Part shown: piece after piece, positions 17,540 through 29,405 of the stretch
How positions within the stretch are numbered: the stretch's first letter is position 1
Layout: every line of letters starts with the position of its first letter
Source of the DNA: Desulfuromonadaceae bacterium
GTDB lineage: Bacteria > Desulfobacterota > Desulfuromonadia > Geobacterales > Pseudopelobacteraceae
Assembly: GCA_028681335.1 (NCBI GenBank)
Contig: JAQUIT010000016.1
Span: forward strand, 37,284 to 101,283
Direction of reading: 5' to 3'
DNA: 64,000 nucleotides
Program-made: the position numbers and the translations under genes
The notes under the pieces: generated by a model
Seen by the model: only the letters and a program-made list of their open reading frames with translations
Told to the model about the DNA's origin: nothing
Database searches by the model: none

Positions 17540-19642
17540 TCAGGCACATGAGACGGATTGACCGGCTACCGGGTAGCTGTTAAATAGTGGTCTGGAAAAA
17601 ATGTTTTCTTCAATAATGGCGGTAAATATCTCGACAACAGCAGGATCGAACTGGGTGCCGGCGTTTGCTGACAGCTCTGCGATGGCGATGTCCCATGAAA
17701 GTGCTTTGCGATACGGACGGTCGGATGTCATGGCGTCAAAGGCATCTGCTACACAGATGATTCTGGATTCGAGAAGTTGATCAATATGTTTGATCCGGTT
17801 TGGATACCCCATGCCGTCATATCGTTCGTGGTGCTGCCCAATACAGGTTCTGACATCTTTTAAAAATTCGATTGGCTCAAGAATCTTCATACCGATGACA
17901 GGGTGCATCTGCAGCTCGTTGACATCGTATGCGGACAGTCTGCCCTCTTTATGCAGCAGGCTCAGGTCAATACCTATTTTCCCGATATCGTGTAAAATAG
18001 CCGCCCGTTCGAGAATCTGGAGTCGGTCAGAGGCAAGATTACAACGGCGACCAATTTCCACGCTGTAACGTGTCACACGTTCAGAATGCCCCCTGGTGTG
18101 ACTGTCGCTGGCCTCTATGGCTGTTACGAGCGCCTGAATAGTATTAAGATAGGTCTGTTGCTGATCATCATATATTGTCGCATTTTTGATGGCAATAGCA
18201 GCCTGGGCGGCAATCGTGGTAAGCATCTCCAACTCATATGAGTAGAATTGTGAATGGTCGGCTTTGTTAACGACGCTAATGGTGCCGATAATCTCATCCA
18301 TAATCATGAGAGGAGCACATATTAATGATTTTCGCTCGTATCCCAATTCACTGAAACGGGCAAACTGGGGTGCCTGATCAATGTCGGCGATCAGGAGTGG
18401 CTGCCGATTTCTGATAACCCATGTTGAAACGCTGGTATCCGTCATGTCTATTGGTTTTTCTGGTGAGATGAGTTGACCGTTCTCAATCAGATTGCTGACA
18501 TTAAGCATCTGCAGCTTTTTGTCATAAAGAGCTATATAGCCGATTTGAGCATTCAACGTCTCTGCTGTGCTGCAGACAATCCGATTGAGGAGCCGATCAA
18601 TGTCCATGGTTGAATTAAGAGCAAGCCCTATCTTGTAGATGGTTGAAAGCCTCTCAATAGCATCTTCAAGGTTAGAGTTTTTCTGCTCCAGTTCGGTGGC
18701 AAGATCGGCAATGGTAACGCTTGCCGCTTCAGCCTCCTCTATTCTCTCTTCCAGTGAAATGTTCAGACTTTCAATTTCTCTCAGCTGCTCTTCAAGCTTA
18801 CGGTTCATCAACGTAGTCTCATGGTGATGGGCCAGCTTCTCTTCTGCCCGTGCCAGTTCACGTTCTTTTACGACCGTGCTTTGCATGAGTTCCTGCAACT
18901 TGGTTGTCATCAGATTGAAATGCAGCGACAGGATGTTCATTTCATTTGAACTTTGTATGGTGCTGCTTACCTTGAAATTGCCGCGTTCGATCTGACGCAT
19001 ATCAGCAATCAAAGAACGGACTGGTCGGTCAACATAGAATGTCAGAAAGACAAAGATTGCCCCGATTATCAGTACAATCATTAAGACGGAAGAGATGATG
19101 GCGTGTCTTTTTTCAAGGAGCATGTATCTCGTTAATACGTCCAGGGATATTTCGGTTTCAATGATGGCGATTAATGGCTTCCGTGCATCATGGCAGCCAT
19201 GGCAGTCGCTGGCGTTCGGTATGCGGGTGTATGAGCCGAGGTTGTTTTTCTTGTTGGTAAAATATAAATAATTCTGCTTTGAGACCAAAATTCTTTCAAG
19301 TTCTTCTTTTGAAATACTCTTGCCAACTTCAAGCTTGGCGGTTGAATGAATGATCTTGCCGTCATTGTTGATAATACGCAACTCTTGAATATTGTCATGA
19401 ACCTTTGCGTCGCTTAAAATTGTATTTAGTGCCGAGGAGTGCCGCGCTTTCATGGAGCTCTGGATGGTGGCGACGATACTTTTTGTCAGCACGACGGAAC
19501 TGTTCTCGACAAGATTCTCAATAACCTCTTTCTGGGCATGATAATGATGCCATGACACAAAAGAAATCACAGCAATGACAATGAGCGATACCATGCCGAC
19601 TATTTTAATTTTGAGAGAATTGAAAATCACAGGAACTTTCAC
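17540..19642 (-). CDS. Haem c-type sensor with HAMP, GAF and HD-GYP domains
   Basis: A 700-residue membrane signalling protein. TM1 is about residues 12-30. The periplasmic domain (31-180) carries a single c-type haem motif, CHGCH at 147-151. TM2 is about 181-204, followed by HAMP (205-255), a coiled coil (255-340), a GAF domain (345-490) and HD-GYP (505-675) with HDIGK at 551 and [11 protein letters not shown] at 604. The haem could sense redox state or a gas, and the intact HD-GYP residues predict c-di-GMP hydrolysis. The start is GTG. The end is close to or overlaps the DppD-like gene. Confidence 0.93.
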   Translation of the reverse strand: MKVPVIFNSLKIKIVGMVSLIVIAVISFVSWHHYHAQKEVIENLVENSSVVLTKSIVATIQSSMKARHSSALNTILSDAKVHDNIQELRIINNDGKIIHSTAKLEVGKSISKEELERILVSKQNYLYFTNKKNNLGSYTRIPNASDCHGCHDARKPLIAIIETEISLDVLTRYMLLEKRHAIISSVLMIVLIIGAIFVFLTFYVDRPVRSLIADMRQIERGNFKVSSTIQSSNEMNILSLHFNLMTTKLQELMQSTVVKERELARAEEKLAHHHETTLMNRKLEEQLREIESLNISLEERIEEAEAASVTIADLATELEQKNSNLEDAIERLSTIYKIGLALNSTMDIDRLLNRIVCSTAETLNAQIGYIALYDKKLQMLNVSNLIENGQLISPEKPIDMTDTSVSTWVIRNRQPLLIADIDQAPQFARFSELGYERKSLICAPLMIMDEIIGTISVVNKADHSQFYSYELEMLTTIAAQAAIAIKNATIYDDQQQTYLNTIQALVTAIEASDSHTRGHSERVTRYSVEIGRRCNLASDRLQILERAAILHDIGKIGIDLSLLHKEGRLSAYDVNELQMHPVIGMKILEPIEFLKDVRTCIGQHHERYDGMGYPNRIKHIDQLLESRIICVADAFDAMTSDRPYRKALSWDIAIAELSANAGTQFDPAVVEIFTAIIEENIFSRPLFNSYPVAGQSVSCA

Positions 19643-19775
19643 GAAAAAGGATTGTGTGCTTGGTGCAGAGTATATGTGTCAGCGCTATAAACACCAGGTT
19701 CTAAATAGGTAACTGTGGTTGAGAAGTGTTTGTGTGTGTTAATTAATTGCTGCATGTGCTGAGTGAATATATAGC

Positions 19776-21041
19776 ATGTCTGTCAAATTGTCCAATAGTG
19801 ATCATTCTGCAATGGAAATCAGAAAAAACAGACAATCAAAAAAATTGACACGATGCCGCTTTGTGTGTTTCTATTCTCAGGTTTTGCGGCCATTGTATCG
19901 AATGTGCATAATTATTCTTCTGTCTCTGACAATGACCGTTTTGTCGTTGTTTGGGATAAGCCGGATAAACGCTGCAGTTCTGGATGAAACCATCCGGATT
20001 GCAATCGTTAAATCATCTCCCGAAGTGACGGTGGCTGGTGATGGGCTACTTGTGACTAATGAGTCAGGCTATCCGCTGGTTATGTCACTCCCGGCAACAG
20101 TAAAGCTTGTCAAGGGCGCTTTGCTCGTGGGGGGGAAACAGTTTCAGCGCCTCACGTTCTCAGCCCCCGCTGCAGTATATATCAATAACAAGCCATACCG
20201 TGGACTTGCTGAGTTGTCCGTGGCAGACAAGGGTATTCTGGTCGTGAACCAGTTACCGCTTGAAGAGTATCTGGTTGGACTGATAAATTGCGAAATATCC
20301 TCTGCGTGGCCGATTGAGGCTGTAAAAGCCCAAGCAATTATTGCCAGGACATATGCCCTGAACAGGAAAATGGCTCGCATGACGTCACCTTACCATCTGG
20401 AGTCCTCGGTGCTTGATCAGGTATATGAGGGGAGCCTCGTGGAAGACAGCCGTGCCCGTCGTGCGGTTCTGGAGACGGAAGGGGAGGTGCTGACGTCCGG
20501 TGGCGCCATCATTCAGGCTTTTTACCACTCCAGTTGCGGCGGCCGCACCGAAGCTTCAGAGAATGTATGGGGGGCTTCTCTGCCGTATCTGAAAGGGGTG
20601 GAATGCCAGTATTGTCTCTCATCTCCTACCGGTACAGTCTGGGAGTACAAGCTCTCTCTCAAAGAGATTGAAGAACGGCTGCGTGCAGCCGGACACAACG
20701 TATCAGGCCTTTATGATGTGAAGCCCGGGCCGTTAAATTCACGCGGCCGGCTGAAACAGCTTACGATACTGGCTGCAAAGGGCGGCTGTGCAATAAGTGG
20801 CGACCAATTTCGCAAAGCTATCGGGTATGGACTTATAAAGAGTACCCGCTTTACCATGAAGAACTACAAAGATGAAATCAGCTTTACCGGAAGCGGCAAT
20901 GGCCATGGTGTCGGTTTATGCCAATGGGGCGCAAAACAGCGCGCACTCGACGGTTTTGGCTGTGCAGAAATTCTCTCCTACTATTACCCCGGTACGGAGT
21001 TGAAAAAGCTCTCTGATATTAGTGGTTGGCAACAGGATTAA
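19776..21041 (+). CDS. SpoIID/LytB-like amidase-enhancer domain protein
   Basis: A 421-residue exported protein with a membrane anchor or signal at about 40-68 and a SpoIID domain (about 150-415). Diagnostic pieces are LPLEEYLVG, SAWPIEAVKAQAIIARTYAL, YHSSCGGRTEASENVWG and GNGHGVGLCQWGA. In spore formers SpoIID trims peptidoglycan glycan strands; in Gram-negative bacteria such proteins are probably lytic transglycosylases of the envelope. The N-terminus is long and no clear ribosome site precedes this ATG, so the start is uncertain. It lies 13 bases before queA. Confidence 0.88.
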   Translation: MSVKLSNSDHSAMEIRKNRQSKKLTRCRFVCFYSQVLRPLYRMCIIILLSLTMTVLSLFGISRINAAVLDETIRIAIVKSSPEVTVAGDGLLVTNESGYPLVMSLPATVKLVKGALLVGGKQFQRLTFSAPAAVYINNKPYRGLAELSVADKGILVVNQLPLEEYLVGLINCEISSAWPIEAVKAQAIIARTYALNRKMARMTSPYHLESSVLDQVYEGSLVEDSRARRAVLETEGEVLTSGGAIIQAFYHSSCGGRTEASENVWGASLPYLKGVECQYCLSSPTGTVWEYKLSLKEIEERLRAAGHNVSGLYDVKPGPLNSRGRLKQLTILAAKGGCAISGDQFRKAIGYGLIKSTRFTMKNYKDEISFTGSGNGHGVGLCQWGAKQRALDGFGCAEILSYYYPGTELKKLSDISGWQQD

Positions 21042-21054
21042 CTACAGGGATTAA

Positions 21055-23228
<2,174 letters not shown>

Positions 23229-23244
23229 AAGGGAGGATGACAAC

Positions 23245-23571
23245 ATGTTTGGATTGGCTTTTGCGATGGGTAGTGCTCCAGGAGGAGCAGCAGGTGGAGC
23301 AACAGGCGGAATGGCGGCGTTTCAGCAGATAATACCGCTGGTGTTCATGTTCGCTATTTTTTATTTTTTACTTATCCGACCGCAGCAAAAGAAGGCCAAA
23401 GAGCACAAAGCGCTGCTGGAGGCGATGAAAAAAGGTGATAATGTCATTACTGCCGGTGGTGTTCATGGTAAGGTGAGTGCCGTGGAAAACGACATTGTCA
23501 CTCTTGAGATTGCAAACAATGTAAATATTAAAATTACCAAGAGTTATATCGCAGCAATCAAGAAGGACTAG
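23245..23571 (+). CDS. yajC: Preprotein translocase subunit YajC
   Basis: A 108-residue inner membrane protein with a Gly/Ala-rich N-terminus, one TM segment (IIPLVFMFAIFYFLLIRPQQ), and the conserved RPQQKKAKEHKALLEAMKKG and GGVHGKV regions. It belongs to the SecDF-YajC complex that assists SecYEG. GGGAGG precedes the ATG at 23245. It is followed by secD and secF. Confidence 0.96.
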   Translation: MFGLAFAMGSAPGGAAGGATGGMAAFQQIIPLVFMFAIFYFLLIRPQQKKAKEHKALLEAMKKGDNVITAGGVHGKVSAVENDIVTLEIANNVNIKITKSYIAAIKKD

Positions 23572-23600
23572 TTCAAAATCCGGAAGGGAGAACAAGCCTC

Positions 23601-25193
23601 ATGCCAAAAGGAACTGGCTGGCGTATAAGCCTGATAGCTGTTTTTGTTGCTTTTTCGTTTCTGTACCTGACTCCGACTCTGGCAACCAAGTTGCCAGCAT
23701 GGTGGGGCAGCTTCTTGCCAAAGGACAAGATTCATCTTGGACTTGACCTGCAGGGTGGAACACACCTGGTGATGGAAGTTGACACCCAGAAAGCGGTTGA
23801 AGGGTCTCTGGACCTTGTCGCGACAGATCTTGAAGATACGTTGAACAGCAAAAATCTGCATTTCAAACGAATTTCAAGAAACGGGTCTGACAAGGTATCC
23901 ATCGTGCTGTACGAGAAGGGGACTGCCGATATCGTACAAAAACTGATCAAGGAGAAATATCCCTCCTATGAGCAGAGTCCTACTTTTGATGAAGGTGGTT
24001 TTGTTGCCCTGACGTTAAAGGTTAGCGAAAAGGACGCGCAGGACCGCAAGGATAAGGCCGTTCAGCAGGCCCTTGAAACTATCCGCAACAGGATAGACCA
24101 GTTTGGTGTCTCTGAACCGACCATCCAGCGCGAAGGTGTCAGCAATATTGTTGTCCAGCTGCCTGGTATCAAGGATCCGCAGCGGGCGATAGATCTTATC
24201 GGCCGCACTGCCCGGCTTGATTTCAAGATGGTGCGCGAGGATATCTCGCCAACTTCAGGGGCTATTCCTGATGATGCTGAACTGCTCAAGGAAAAAATAG
24301 TTGATGCCGCAACCGGTGCCGTCACCGAAATACCGATTGTTGTGCAGAAAAAATCGATGATAACCGGCGACCTTCTCACAGATGCTCAGGTCAGGATTGA
24401 TTCACAGTTTAATCAGCCGTATGTCGGTATTGAATTCAATTCACTGGGTGCCAAACTGTTTGATCAGGTGACTGCAGCAAATGTTGGAAAACGTTTTGCC
24501 ATCGTTCTTGACAATAATATTCATTCCGCCCCTGTCATCCGTGAGCGGATTTCAGGCGGTAGCGCCCAGATTTCCGGTAACTTTACCGAGAAAACTGCTG
24601 CGGACCTTGCGATTGTACTGCGGGCCGGGGCACTGCCGGCTCCGGTGAAAATTGTCCAGAATGTGACCGTCGGTCCTTCTTTGGGACAGGACTCCATCAA
24701 CAAGGGGTTGTATGCCGGACTGATCGGAGTGTTGCTGGTCGTTGTTTTTATGGCGATTTATTACAAGTTATCCGGAATGATAGCTGATCTGGGTATGCTA
24801 TTAAACATACTCTTCCTGATGGGATCTCTGGCTGCACTGGGTGCAACGCTTACTCTGCCCGGTATTGCTGCCATCGTACTACTGGTCGGCATGTCGGTAG
24901 ACTCGAATGTCATTATATTCGAGCGTATCCGCGAAGAGCTCAAGTTGGGCAAAACGCCCAAATCAGCTCTTGATGCAGGCTATGACAAGGCTTTCCTGAC
25001 GATTATGGACTCTCATATCACCACCTTGATTACGGCCGCGGTTCTGTTCCAGTTCGGAACCGGACCGGTCAAAGGGTTTGCCGTCTCCTTGAGCCTGGGG
25101 GTTATCATCAACCTGTTCACCTCACTGGTTGGCACCAAGGTGATATTTGACATCTTTCTGCACAAGGGATCAGTCAAAAAAATGAGCATATAG
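23601..25193 (+). CDS. secD: Protein translocase subunit SecD
   Basis: A 530-residue RND-family membrane protein that uses the proton gradient to help pull exported proteins across the inner membrane. It has an N-terminal TM, a large periplasmic domain with GLDLQGGTHLVME and RIDQFGVSEPTIQREG, and a C-terminal five-TM block with GMSVDSNVIIFERIREE, whose Asp is essential for proton flow. GGAAGGGAG-type ribosome site. It lies between yajC and secF. Confidence 0.97.
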   Translation: MPKGTGWRISLIAVFVAFSFLYLTPTLATKLPAWWGSFLPKDKIHLGLDLQGGTHLVMEVDTQKAVEGSLDLVATDLEDTLNSKNLHFKRISRNGSDKVSIVLYEKGTADIVQKLIKEKYPSYEQSPTFDEGGFVALTLKVSEKDAQDRKDKAVQQALETIRNRIDQFGVSEPTIQREGVSNIVVQLPGIKDPQRAIDLIGRTARLDFKMVREDISPTSGAIPDDAELLKEKIVDAATGAVTEIPIVVQKKSMITGDLLTDAQVRIDSQFNQPYVGIEFNSLGAKLFDQVTAANVGKRFAIVLDNNIHSAPVIRERISGGSAQISGNFTEKTAADLAIVLRAGALPAPVKIVQNVTVGPSLGQDSINKGLYAGLIGVLLVVVFMAIYYKLSGMIADLGMLLNILFLMGSLAALGATLTLPGIAAIVLLVGMSVDSNVIIFERIREELKLGKTPKSALDAGYDKAFLTIMDSHITTLITAAVLFQFGTGPVKGFAVSLSLGVIINLFTSLVGTKVIFDIFLHKGSVKKMSI

Positions 25194-25207
25194 GGGGAGT
25201 ACCGTTC

Positions 25208-26119
25208 ATGGAAATTCTTGGCAAGACCAACATAGACTTTATCGGTAAGCGTAATATTGCATTTATTATTTCGGCAATTGTCGCGATTATCGGCATTATC
25301 GGCATCATTCAGATTGGCCGTGGCGTTGCCAATATGGGGATAGATTTTTCCGGCGGCACCGCCATGCAGCTGAAATTCAGCAAGCCATTCGCTATTGCTG
25401 ATGCCAGAGCCGCACTGCACAAACACGGCATTGCCAAGGCAGATTTACAGGAAATAAAAGAAGGCAACATGCTTCTGGTAAAAATGGCCGGTGCGGCTGT
25501 CGGTAAACAATCGGAAATGGTTCAGACCGCCTTTAAAACGGAGTTTACAGACAACCCGTTCTCTGTTGAAAGTTCAACCGAGATCGGCCCTTCTGTTGGC
25601 GATAAGCTGCGTAAAGATACGCTGATCGCTGTTGCACTCTCATTGATGGGCATTATTGTCTACATCGCCTGGCGTTTTGATTTGAAATTCGGCATCGGGG
25701 CAACAATCGCCACCATACATGATGTACTGGCCATGATCGCCGTTTTCTACCTGTTCAACAAAGAGATCAACCTGCTTTTTATTACCGCTGTGCTGACAAT
25801 TGCCGGTTATTCGCTCACCGATACGGTGGTTATATTCGACCGTATCCGGGAAAACCTGCATAAAAACCTGAAGGGTGCAATGCATAACATCTTCAATAGC
25901 AGTATTAACGAGACTCTCTCCCGTACCATAGTGACATCGCTGACAACCTTTATGGCTGCTCTGGCACTGTTTTTATTCGGTGGCGAGGTAATACACGATT
26001 TCTCGTTGGCACTGTTAATAGGAATCGGTGTTGCAACGTATTCATCGGTATTTGTTGCCAGCCCGATCGTTGTTATACTTGAAAACCGGGCCTTGGCAAA
26101 AAACGTTAAAACAGCCTGA
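25208..26119 (+). CDS. secF: Protein translocase subunit SecF
   Basis: A 303-residue six-TM partner of SecD. Landmarks are GIDFSGGTAMQLKF near the N-terminus, and the C-terminal IAGYSLTDTVVIFDRIREN with SRTIVTSLTTF. It begins 14 bases after secD with a GGGGGAG site and forms the yajC-secD-secF operon. Confidence 0.97.
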   Translation: MEILGKTNIDFIGKRNIAFIISAIVAIIGIIGIIQIGRGVANMGIDFSGGTAMQLKFSKPFAIADARAALHKHGIAKADLQEIKEGNMLLVKMAGAAVGKQSEMVQTAFKTEFTDNPFSVESSTEIGPSVGDKLRKDTLIAVALSLMGIIVYIAWRFDLKFGIGATIATIHDVLAMIAVFYLFNKEINLLFITAVLTIAGYSLTDTVVIFDRIRENLHKNLKGAMHNIFNSSINETLSRTIVTSLTTFMAALALFLFGGEVIHDFSLALLIGIGVATYSSVFVASPIVVILENRALAKNVKTA

Positions 26120-26151
26120 AATGGTTGATCTGCTGTACGGAGAGGTGTTCT

Positions 26152-26730
26152 GTGAATAAAGATTCAATTCTGATTGCAGTCGTTGCCCTCATCATCGGAT
26201 TGTTCGGTGGCTATCTGATCTTCAGTATCAGCAACTCCGGTACGTCTCAACAGCAGAATGGTGCAACCCCGACCGGTACCGGTTCACCCGTTGATTACTC
26301 GCAAAGGATTTCCCAGGCAGAAAAGGTTGTTGCTCAGGATCCAAAGAACCTCAATGCGTGGATATCACTGGGTAACGATTATTTTGACATGGAGCAACCG
26401 CAGAAATCGATCAATGCCTATGGTAAAGCGCTTGAGATAGAGCCAAACAACCCTGATATTCTTACCGACCAGGGGATTATGTTCCGCAAGGTTGGGTGGT
26501 ATGACAAGGCGCTTACCAACTTTGAAAAGGCTGGCAAGATCGAACCTAATCATCTGCAAAGCTTGTATAATATCGGCCTCGTTTATGCCGTTGATCTTAA
26601 ACAGCCTGAAAAGGCGACGAGCTATTGGCGAAGGTATCTGCAACTGGACTCAAGCAGCCAGACCGCTATGCAGATAAAGAGTATGATGGCACAACCGAAC
26701 AACAACAACATTGCTCCGGCGATGAAATAA
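26152..26730 (+). CDS. Membrane-anchored TPR protein
   Basis: A 192-residue protein with an N-terminal TM anchor (ILIAVVALIIGLFGGYLIF), a Ser/Thr/Pro linker and about three tetratricopeptide repeats (NAWISLGNDYFDMEQPQKSINAYGK and following). TPR proteins mediate protein contacts; a role near the Sec machinery or cytochrome maturation is guesswork. The GTG at 26152 has GGAGAGG just upstream; an earlier in-frame start lacks one. It ends at a strong terminator. Confidence 0.85.
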   Translation: MNKDSILIAVVALIIGLFGGYLIFSISNSGTSQQQNGATPTGTGSPVDYSQRISQAEKVVAQDPKNLNAWISLGNDYFDMEQPQKSINAYGKALEIEPNNPDILTDQGIMFRKVGWYDKALTNFEKAGKIEPNHLQSLYNIGLVYAVDLKQPEKATSYWRRYLQLDSSSQTAMQIKSMMAQPNNNNIAPAMK

Positions 26731-26739
26731 CCAAGACAG

Positions 26740-26767
26740 ATCCCCCGCTTGCCGGGGGATTTTTTTT
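26740..26767 (+). terminator. Terminator after the secDF-TPR operon
   Basis: An 8-bp stem (ATCCCCCG/CGGGGGAT) with loop CTTGC is followed by seven T residues. It closes the transcript nine bases after the TPR gene stop; recJ begins 30 bases later. Confidence 0.93.
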
Positions 26768-26796
26768 GTAATAGGTATAAACAGGTACTGTACAGC

Positions 26797-28506
26797 ATGC
26801 AGAAAAAATGGAATGTCAAAACTACGGACGGTGAGAACGGCAGGCGGCTTGCCGGAGATTTGGGAGTGTGTCCCACCACAGCACGGATTATGGCTGCAAG
26901 GGGGATTGATACGATTGAGGCTGGCAAGCAGTTTCTCACTCCCACTCTTTCAACCATGCCCGATCCCTTTCTTCTGAAGGGTATGCAGGCAGCGGTAGAG
27001 CGGGTGCTGCGAGCCCGTAAAGCCGGTGAAAACGTGTGTGTCTACGGCGATTACGACGTTGATGGCATCAGTGGCACGGCACTGCTGGTTTCTTTTATGC
27101 GCCGTGTGGGCTTGCTATGCGACTATTTTATCCCTAATCGTTTTGATGATGGCTACGGTCTCAATAGAGAGTCCCTCCAGCGTATCATCGATTCCGGTGC
27201 CACGCTGATTATCTCTGTTGATTGTGGCATTACCTCTTTAGCAGAAGCGGCTTTCTGCCGCACGGCCGGCGTCGATCTGATAATACTTGATCATCATACT
27301 CCGGGTGAGAGTATTCCTGAGGCTGCCGCAGTGGTGAATCCCCTGCAACCGGGATGTCCCTATCCGTTTAAAATGCTGGCCGGGGTCGGTGTTGCATTTA
27401 ACCTGCTGGTGGCGCTACGCAGCCGTATGAGGCAAGAACAGTTGTTTGGGGTCGGCGAAGAGCCGGATCTCCGTGAATGGCTTGATCTGGTTGCACTTGG
27501 AACAATTGCCGATGTGGTCCCACTCGTTGGACAAAATCGTACGTATGCTTTCTTTGGTTTGCAACGGCTTGAAAACAGCAGCAGGCCAGGTGTTGCGGCG
27601 CTTAAAACAGTTGCCGGGGTTACAGACACCGTTACGTGCGGCCAGGTCGGATTTCGTCTCGCGCCCCGCTTGAATGCTGCCGGGCGCATGGAAAGCGCCG
27701 TTCCTGGGGTAGAGCTGCTGCTTAGTGCGAGTGCGGAGGAGTGCTCCCTGATTGCTGGTGAGCTTGATGCGGCAAATGCCGAACGCCAGGCTGTGGAACG
27801 GGCCATTCTCGATGAGGCGATAGCGCTGGTTGATGGCGGCGGTAAGTATCCCTCCTGTAAAAGTATTGTACTGGCATCGCCTGTCTGGCATCAGGGCGTT
27901 ATCGGAATCGTTGCCTCCAGGATTGCCGAACGCTACCACCGCCCGACAATCATGATCGCAATTACTGAAGATGGAACAGCAAAAGGTTCCGGGCGAAGTA
28001 TCCCCGGATTTCATTTGCTGGAAGCACTAACCGCCTGCTCTGATCATCTGGGGCGTTTTGGTGGGCACCGCTATGCGGCTGGGGTCGGTTTACAGGCTGA
28101 GGCAGTTGCTGGTTTTGCTGTCGCCTTTGAAACTGCATCCAGCCATGTTCTTGGTGATTCCGAGCTTGTGCCGACTCTTGACGTTGATTGTGATGTCACC
28201 CCGACCGAGATTGATGAAAATCTTGTTCATGAGTTGAAACGTTTGGAGCCGTTTGGTGCCGGGAATCCAGAACCGACACTGATGATGTGCGGAGTTACCA
28301 TTGTGGAGCGTCGGATTGTCGGAGACGGGCACCTGAAGCTTCGTGTGTCTGCTTCTGGAAAGGTTTTCAGTGCCATTGCATTCCGGCAGGCTGACTCTTT
28401 AACGGACGGGATTCTTGACATAGCCTTTTTTCCGGAACTTAATGTTTGGAAAAATACAACCACACTACAATTACGGATTAAAGCAATCCGGAAGACGGAA
28501 GTATAA
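26797..28506 (+). CDS. recJ: Single-stranded-DNA-specific exonuclease
   Basis: A 569-residue 5'-3' ssDNA exonuclease of the DHH family, used in recombination and mismatch repair. Motifs seen are YGDYDVDGISGT (motif I), SVDCGIT, the DHH box LDHHTPGE, and the DHHA1 region GRSIPGFHLLEAL with GGHRYAAG, then the C-terminal OB domain with EPFGAGNPEP. The ATG at 26797 gives the usual N-terminus; an upstream in-frame ATG lies inside the terminator. Its stop shares a base with the next start. Confidence 0.95.
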   Translation: MQKKWNVKTTDGENGRRLAGDLGVCPTTARIMAARGIDTIEAGKQFLTPTLSTMPDPFLLKGMQAAVERVLRARKAGENVCVYGDYDVDGISGTALLVSFMRRVGLLCDYFIPNRFDDGYGLNRESLQRIIDSGATLIISVDCGITSLAEAAFCRTAGVDLIILDHHTPGESIPEAAAVVNPLQPGCPYPFKMLAGVGVAFNLLVALRSRMRQEQLFGVGEEPDLREWLDLVALGTIADVVPLVGQNRTYAFFGLQRLENSSRPGVAALKTVAGVTDTVTCGQVGFRLAPRLNAAGRMESAVPGVELLLSASAEECSLIAGELDAANAERQAVERAILDEAIALVDGGGKYPSCKSIVLASPVWHQGVIGIVASRIAERYHRPTIMIAITEDGTAKGSGRSIPGFHLLEALTACSDHLGRFGGHRYAAGVGLQAEAVAGFAVAFETASSHVLGDSELVPTLDVDCDVTPTEIDENLVHELKRLEPFGAGNPEPTLMMCGVTIVERRIVGDGHLKLRVSASGKVFSAIAFRQADSLTDGILDIAFFPELNVWKNTTTLQLRIKAIRKTEV

Positions 28507-29405
28507 TGCAACGGAATGAACGTTTTGATAATGCCGACAGGATCATAAAAATCGGCTTCTGGGTAAATGCAATGCTGATGGTTTTGAAGCTGTCAGCTGG
28601 ATACTGGGGACATTCAGGTGCCGTCTTTGCAGATGGTATCGAGAGTGCCTGTGATTTTGTTGCGATATTTGCCACCATGATGGCGCTCAAGCTGGGTCGC
28701 CAGCCTTTTGACGCTAATCATCCCTATGGTCATGGCCGTGCCGAAAGCCTGGCAGCGCTTCTGGTCTCGCTGGTGATATGTGCCACCGGTGGCTGGATCC
28801 TCTATGAATCGGTCGTTACAATCATAACGGGACGTTTCACAACACCCGGTTGGATTGCTGTTGCTGCTGCCGCCGTCACGATTGCTACCAAAGAGTGGCT
28901 CTATCGCTTCTCAACCAGGACCGGCAAAAAGCTTGAAAGTCCCGCGCTGTTGGCAATTGCCAAGGATCACCGCAAAGATGCCATCACATCTATTGCAACC
29001 CTTGTCGGAGTTATTGGTGCCTTTTTCGGTTTGGGGATTATGGATCCGTTGGCGGCCGGTCTAACCTCGTTTTTTATTCTGCATATCGGTTACCAGACTT
29101 TTCGTGAAACGACCCACGATCTGATGGACGGGACAGCGCCGGCCGATTTTATCAATGCGCTGCAAGAGCTGGCGGAAAGTGTCGAATATGTGGAGCATGT
29201 TCACGAAATGCGTGCCCGGCGCTCCGGACAGTACATGATTGTTGACCTGAAACTTGAAATGGATCCTGATATGACGGTCAAGCAATCACACGATGTCGCA
29301 ACTCAAGTCAAAAAACTGATCTTCGATCGCTATCCCGGCGTCGGAGACGTCATGATCCACATTAATCCTCACGATGAGGAGCATGAAGATCTGATCAGGC
29401 TATGA
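28506..29405 (+). CDS. Cation diffusion facilitator family transporter
   Basis: A 299-residue inner membrane divalent-metal/proton antiporter. Family signs are DGIESACDFVA in TM2, HPYGHGRAESLAALLVS, the KDHRKDAITS segment in TM5, and a C-terminal cytoplasmic domain with HEMRARRSG. It probably exports zinc, iron, cobalt or manganese; the substrate cannot be told from sequence alone. The start overlaps the recJ stop by one base. It converges with mtaB and the two stops overlap by six bases. Confidence 0.93.
   Translation: MQRNERFDNADRIIKIGFWVNAMLMVLKLSAGYWGHSGAVFADGIESACDFVAIFATMMALKLGRQPFDANHPYGHGRAESLAALLVSLVICATGGWILYESVVTIITGRFTTPGWIAVAAAAVTIATKEWLYRFSTRTGKKLESPALLAIAKDHRKDAITSIATLVGVIGAFFGLGIMDPLAAGLTSFFILHIGYQTFRETTHDLMDGTAPADFINALQELAESVEYVEHVHEMRARRSGQYMIVDLKLEMDPDMTVKQSHDVATQVKKLIFDRYPGVGDVMIHINPHDEEHEDLIRL

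Noticed and set aside
29400..29405. Overlapping stops of the CDF and mtaB genes
   Set aside because: A six-base convergent overlap is common and needs no special explanation.
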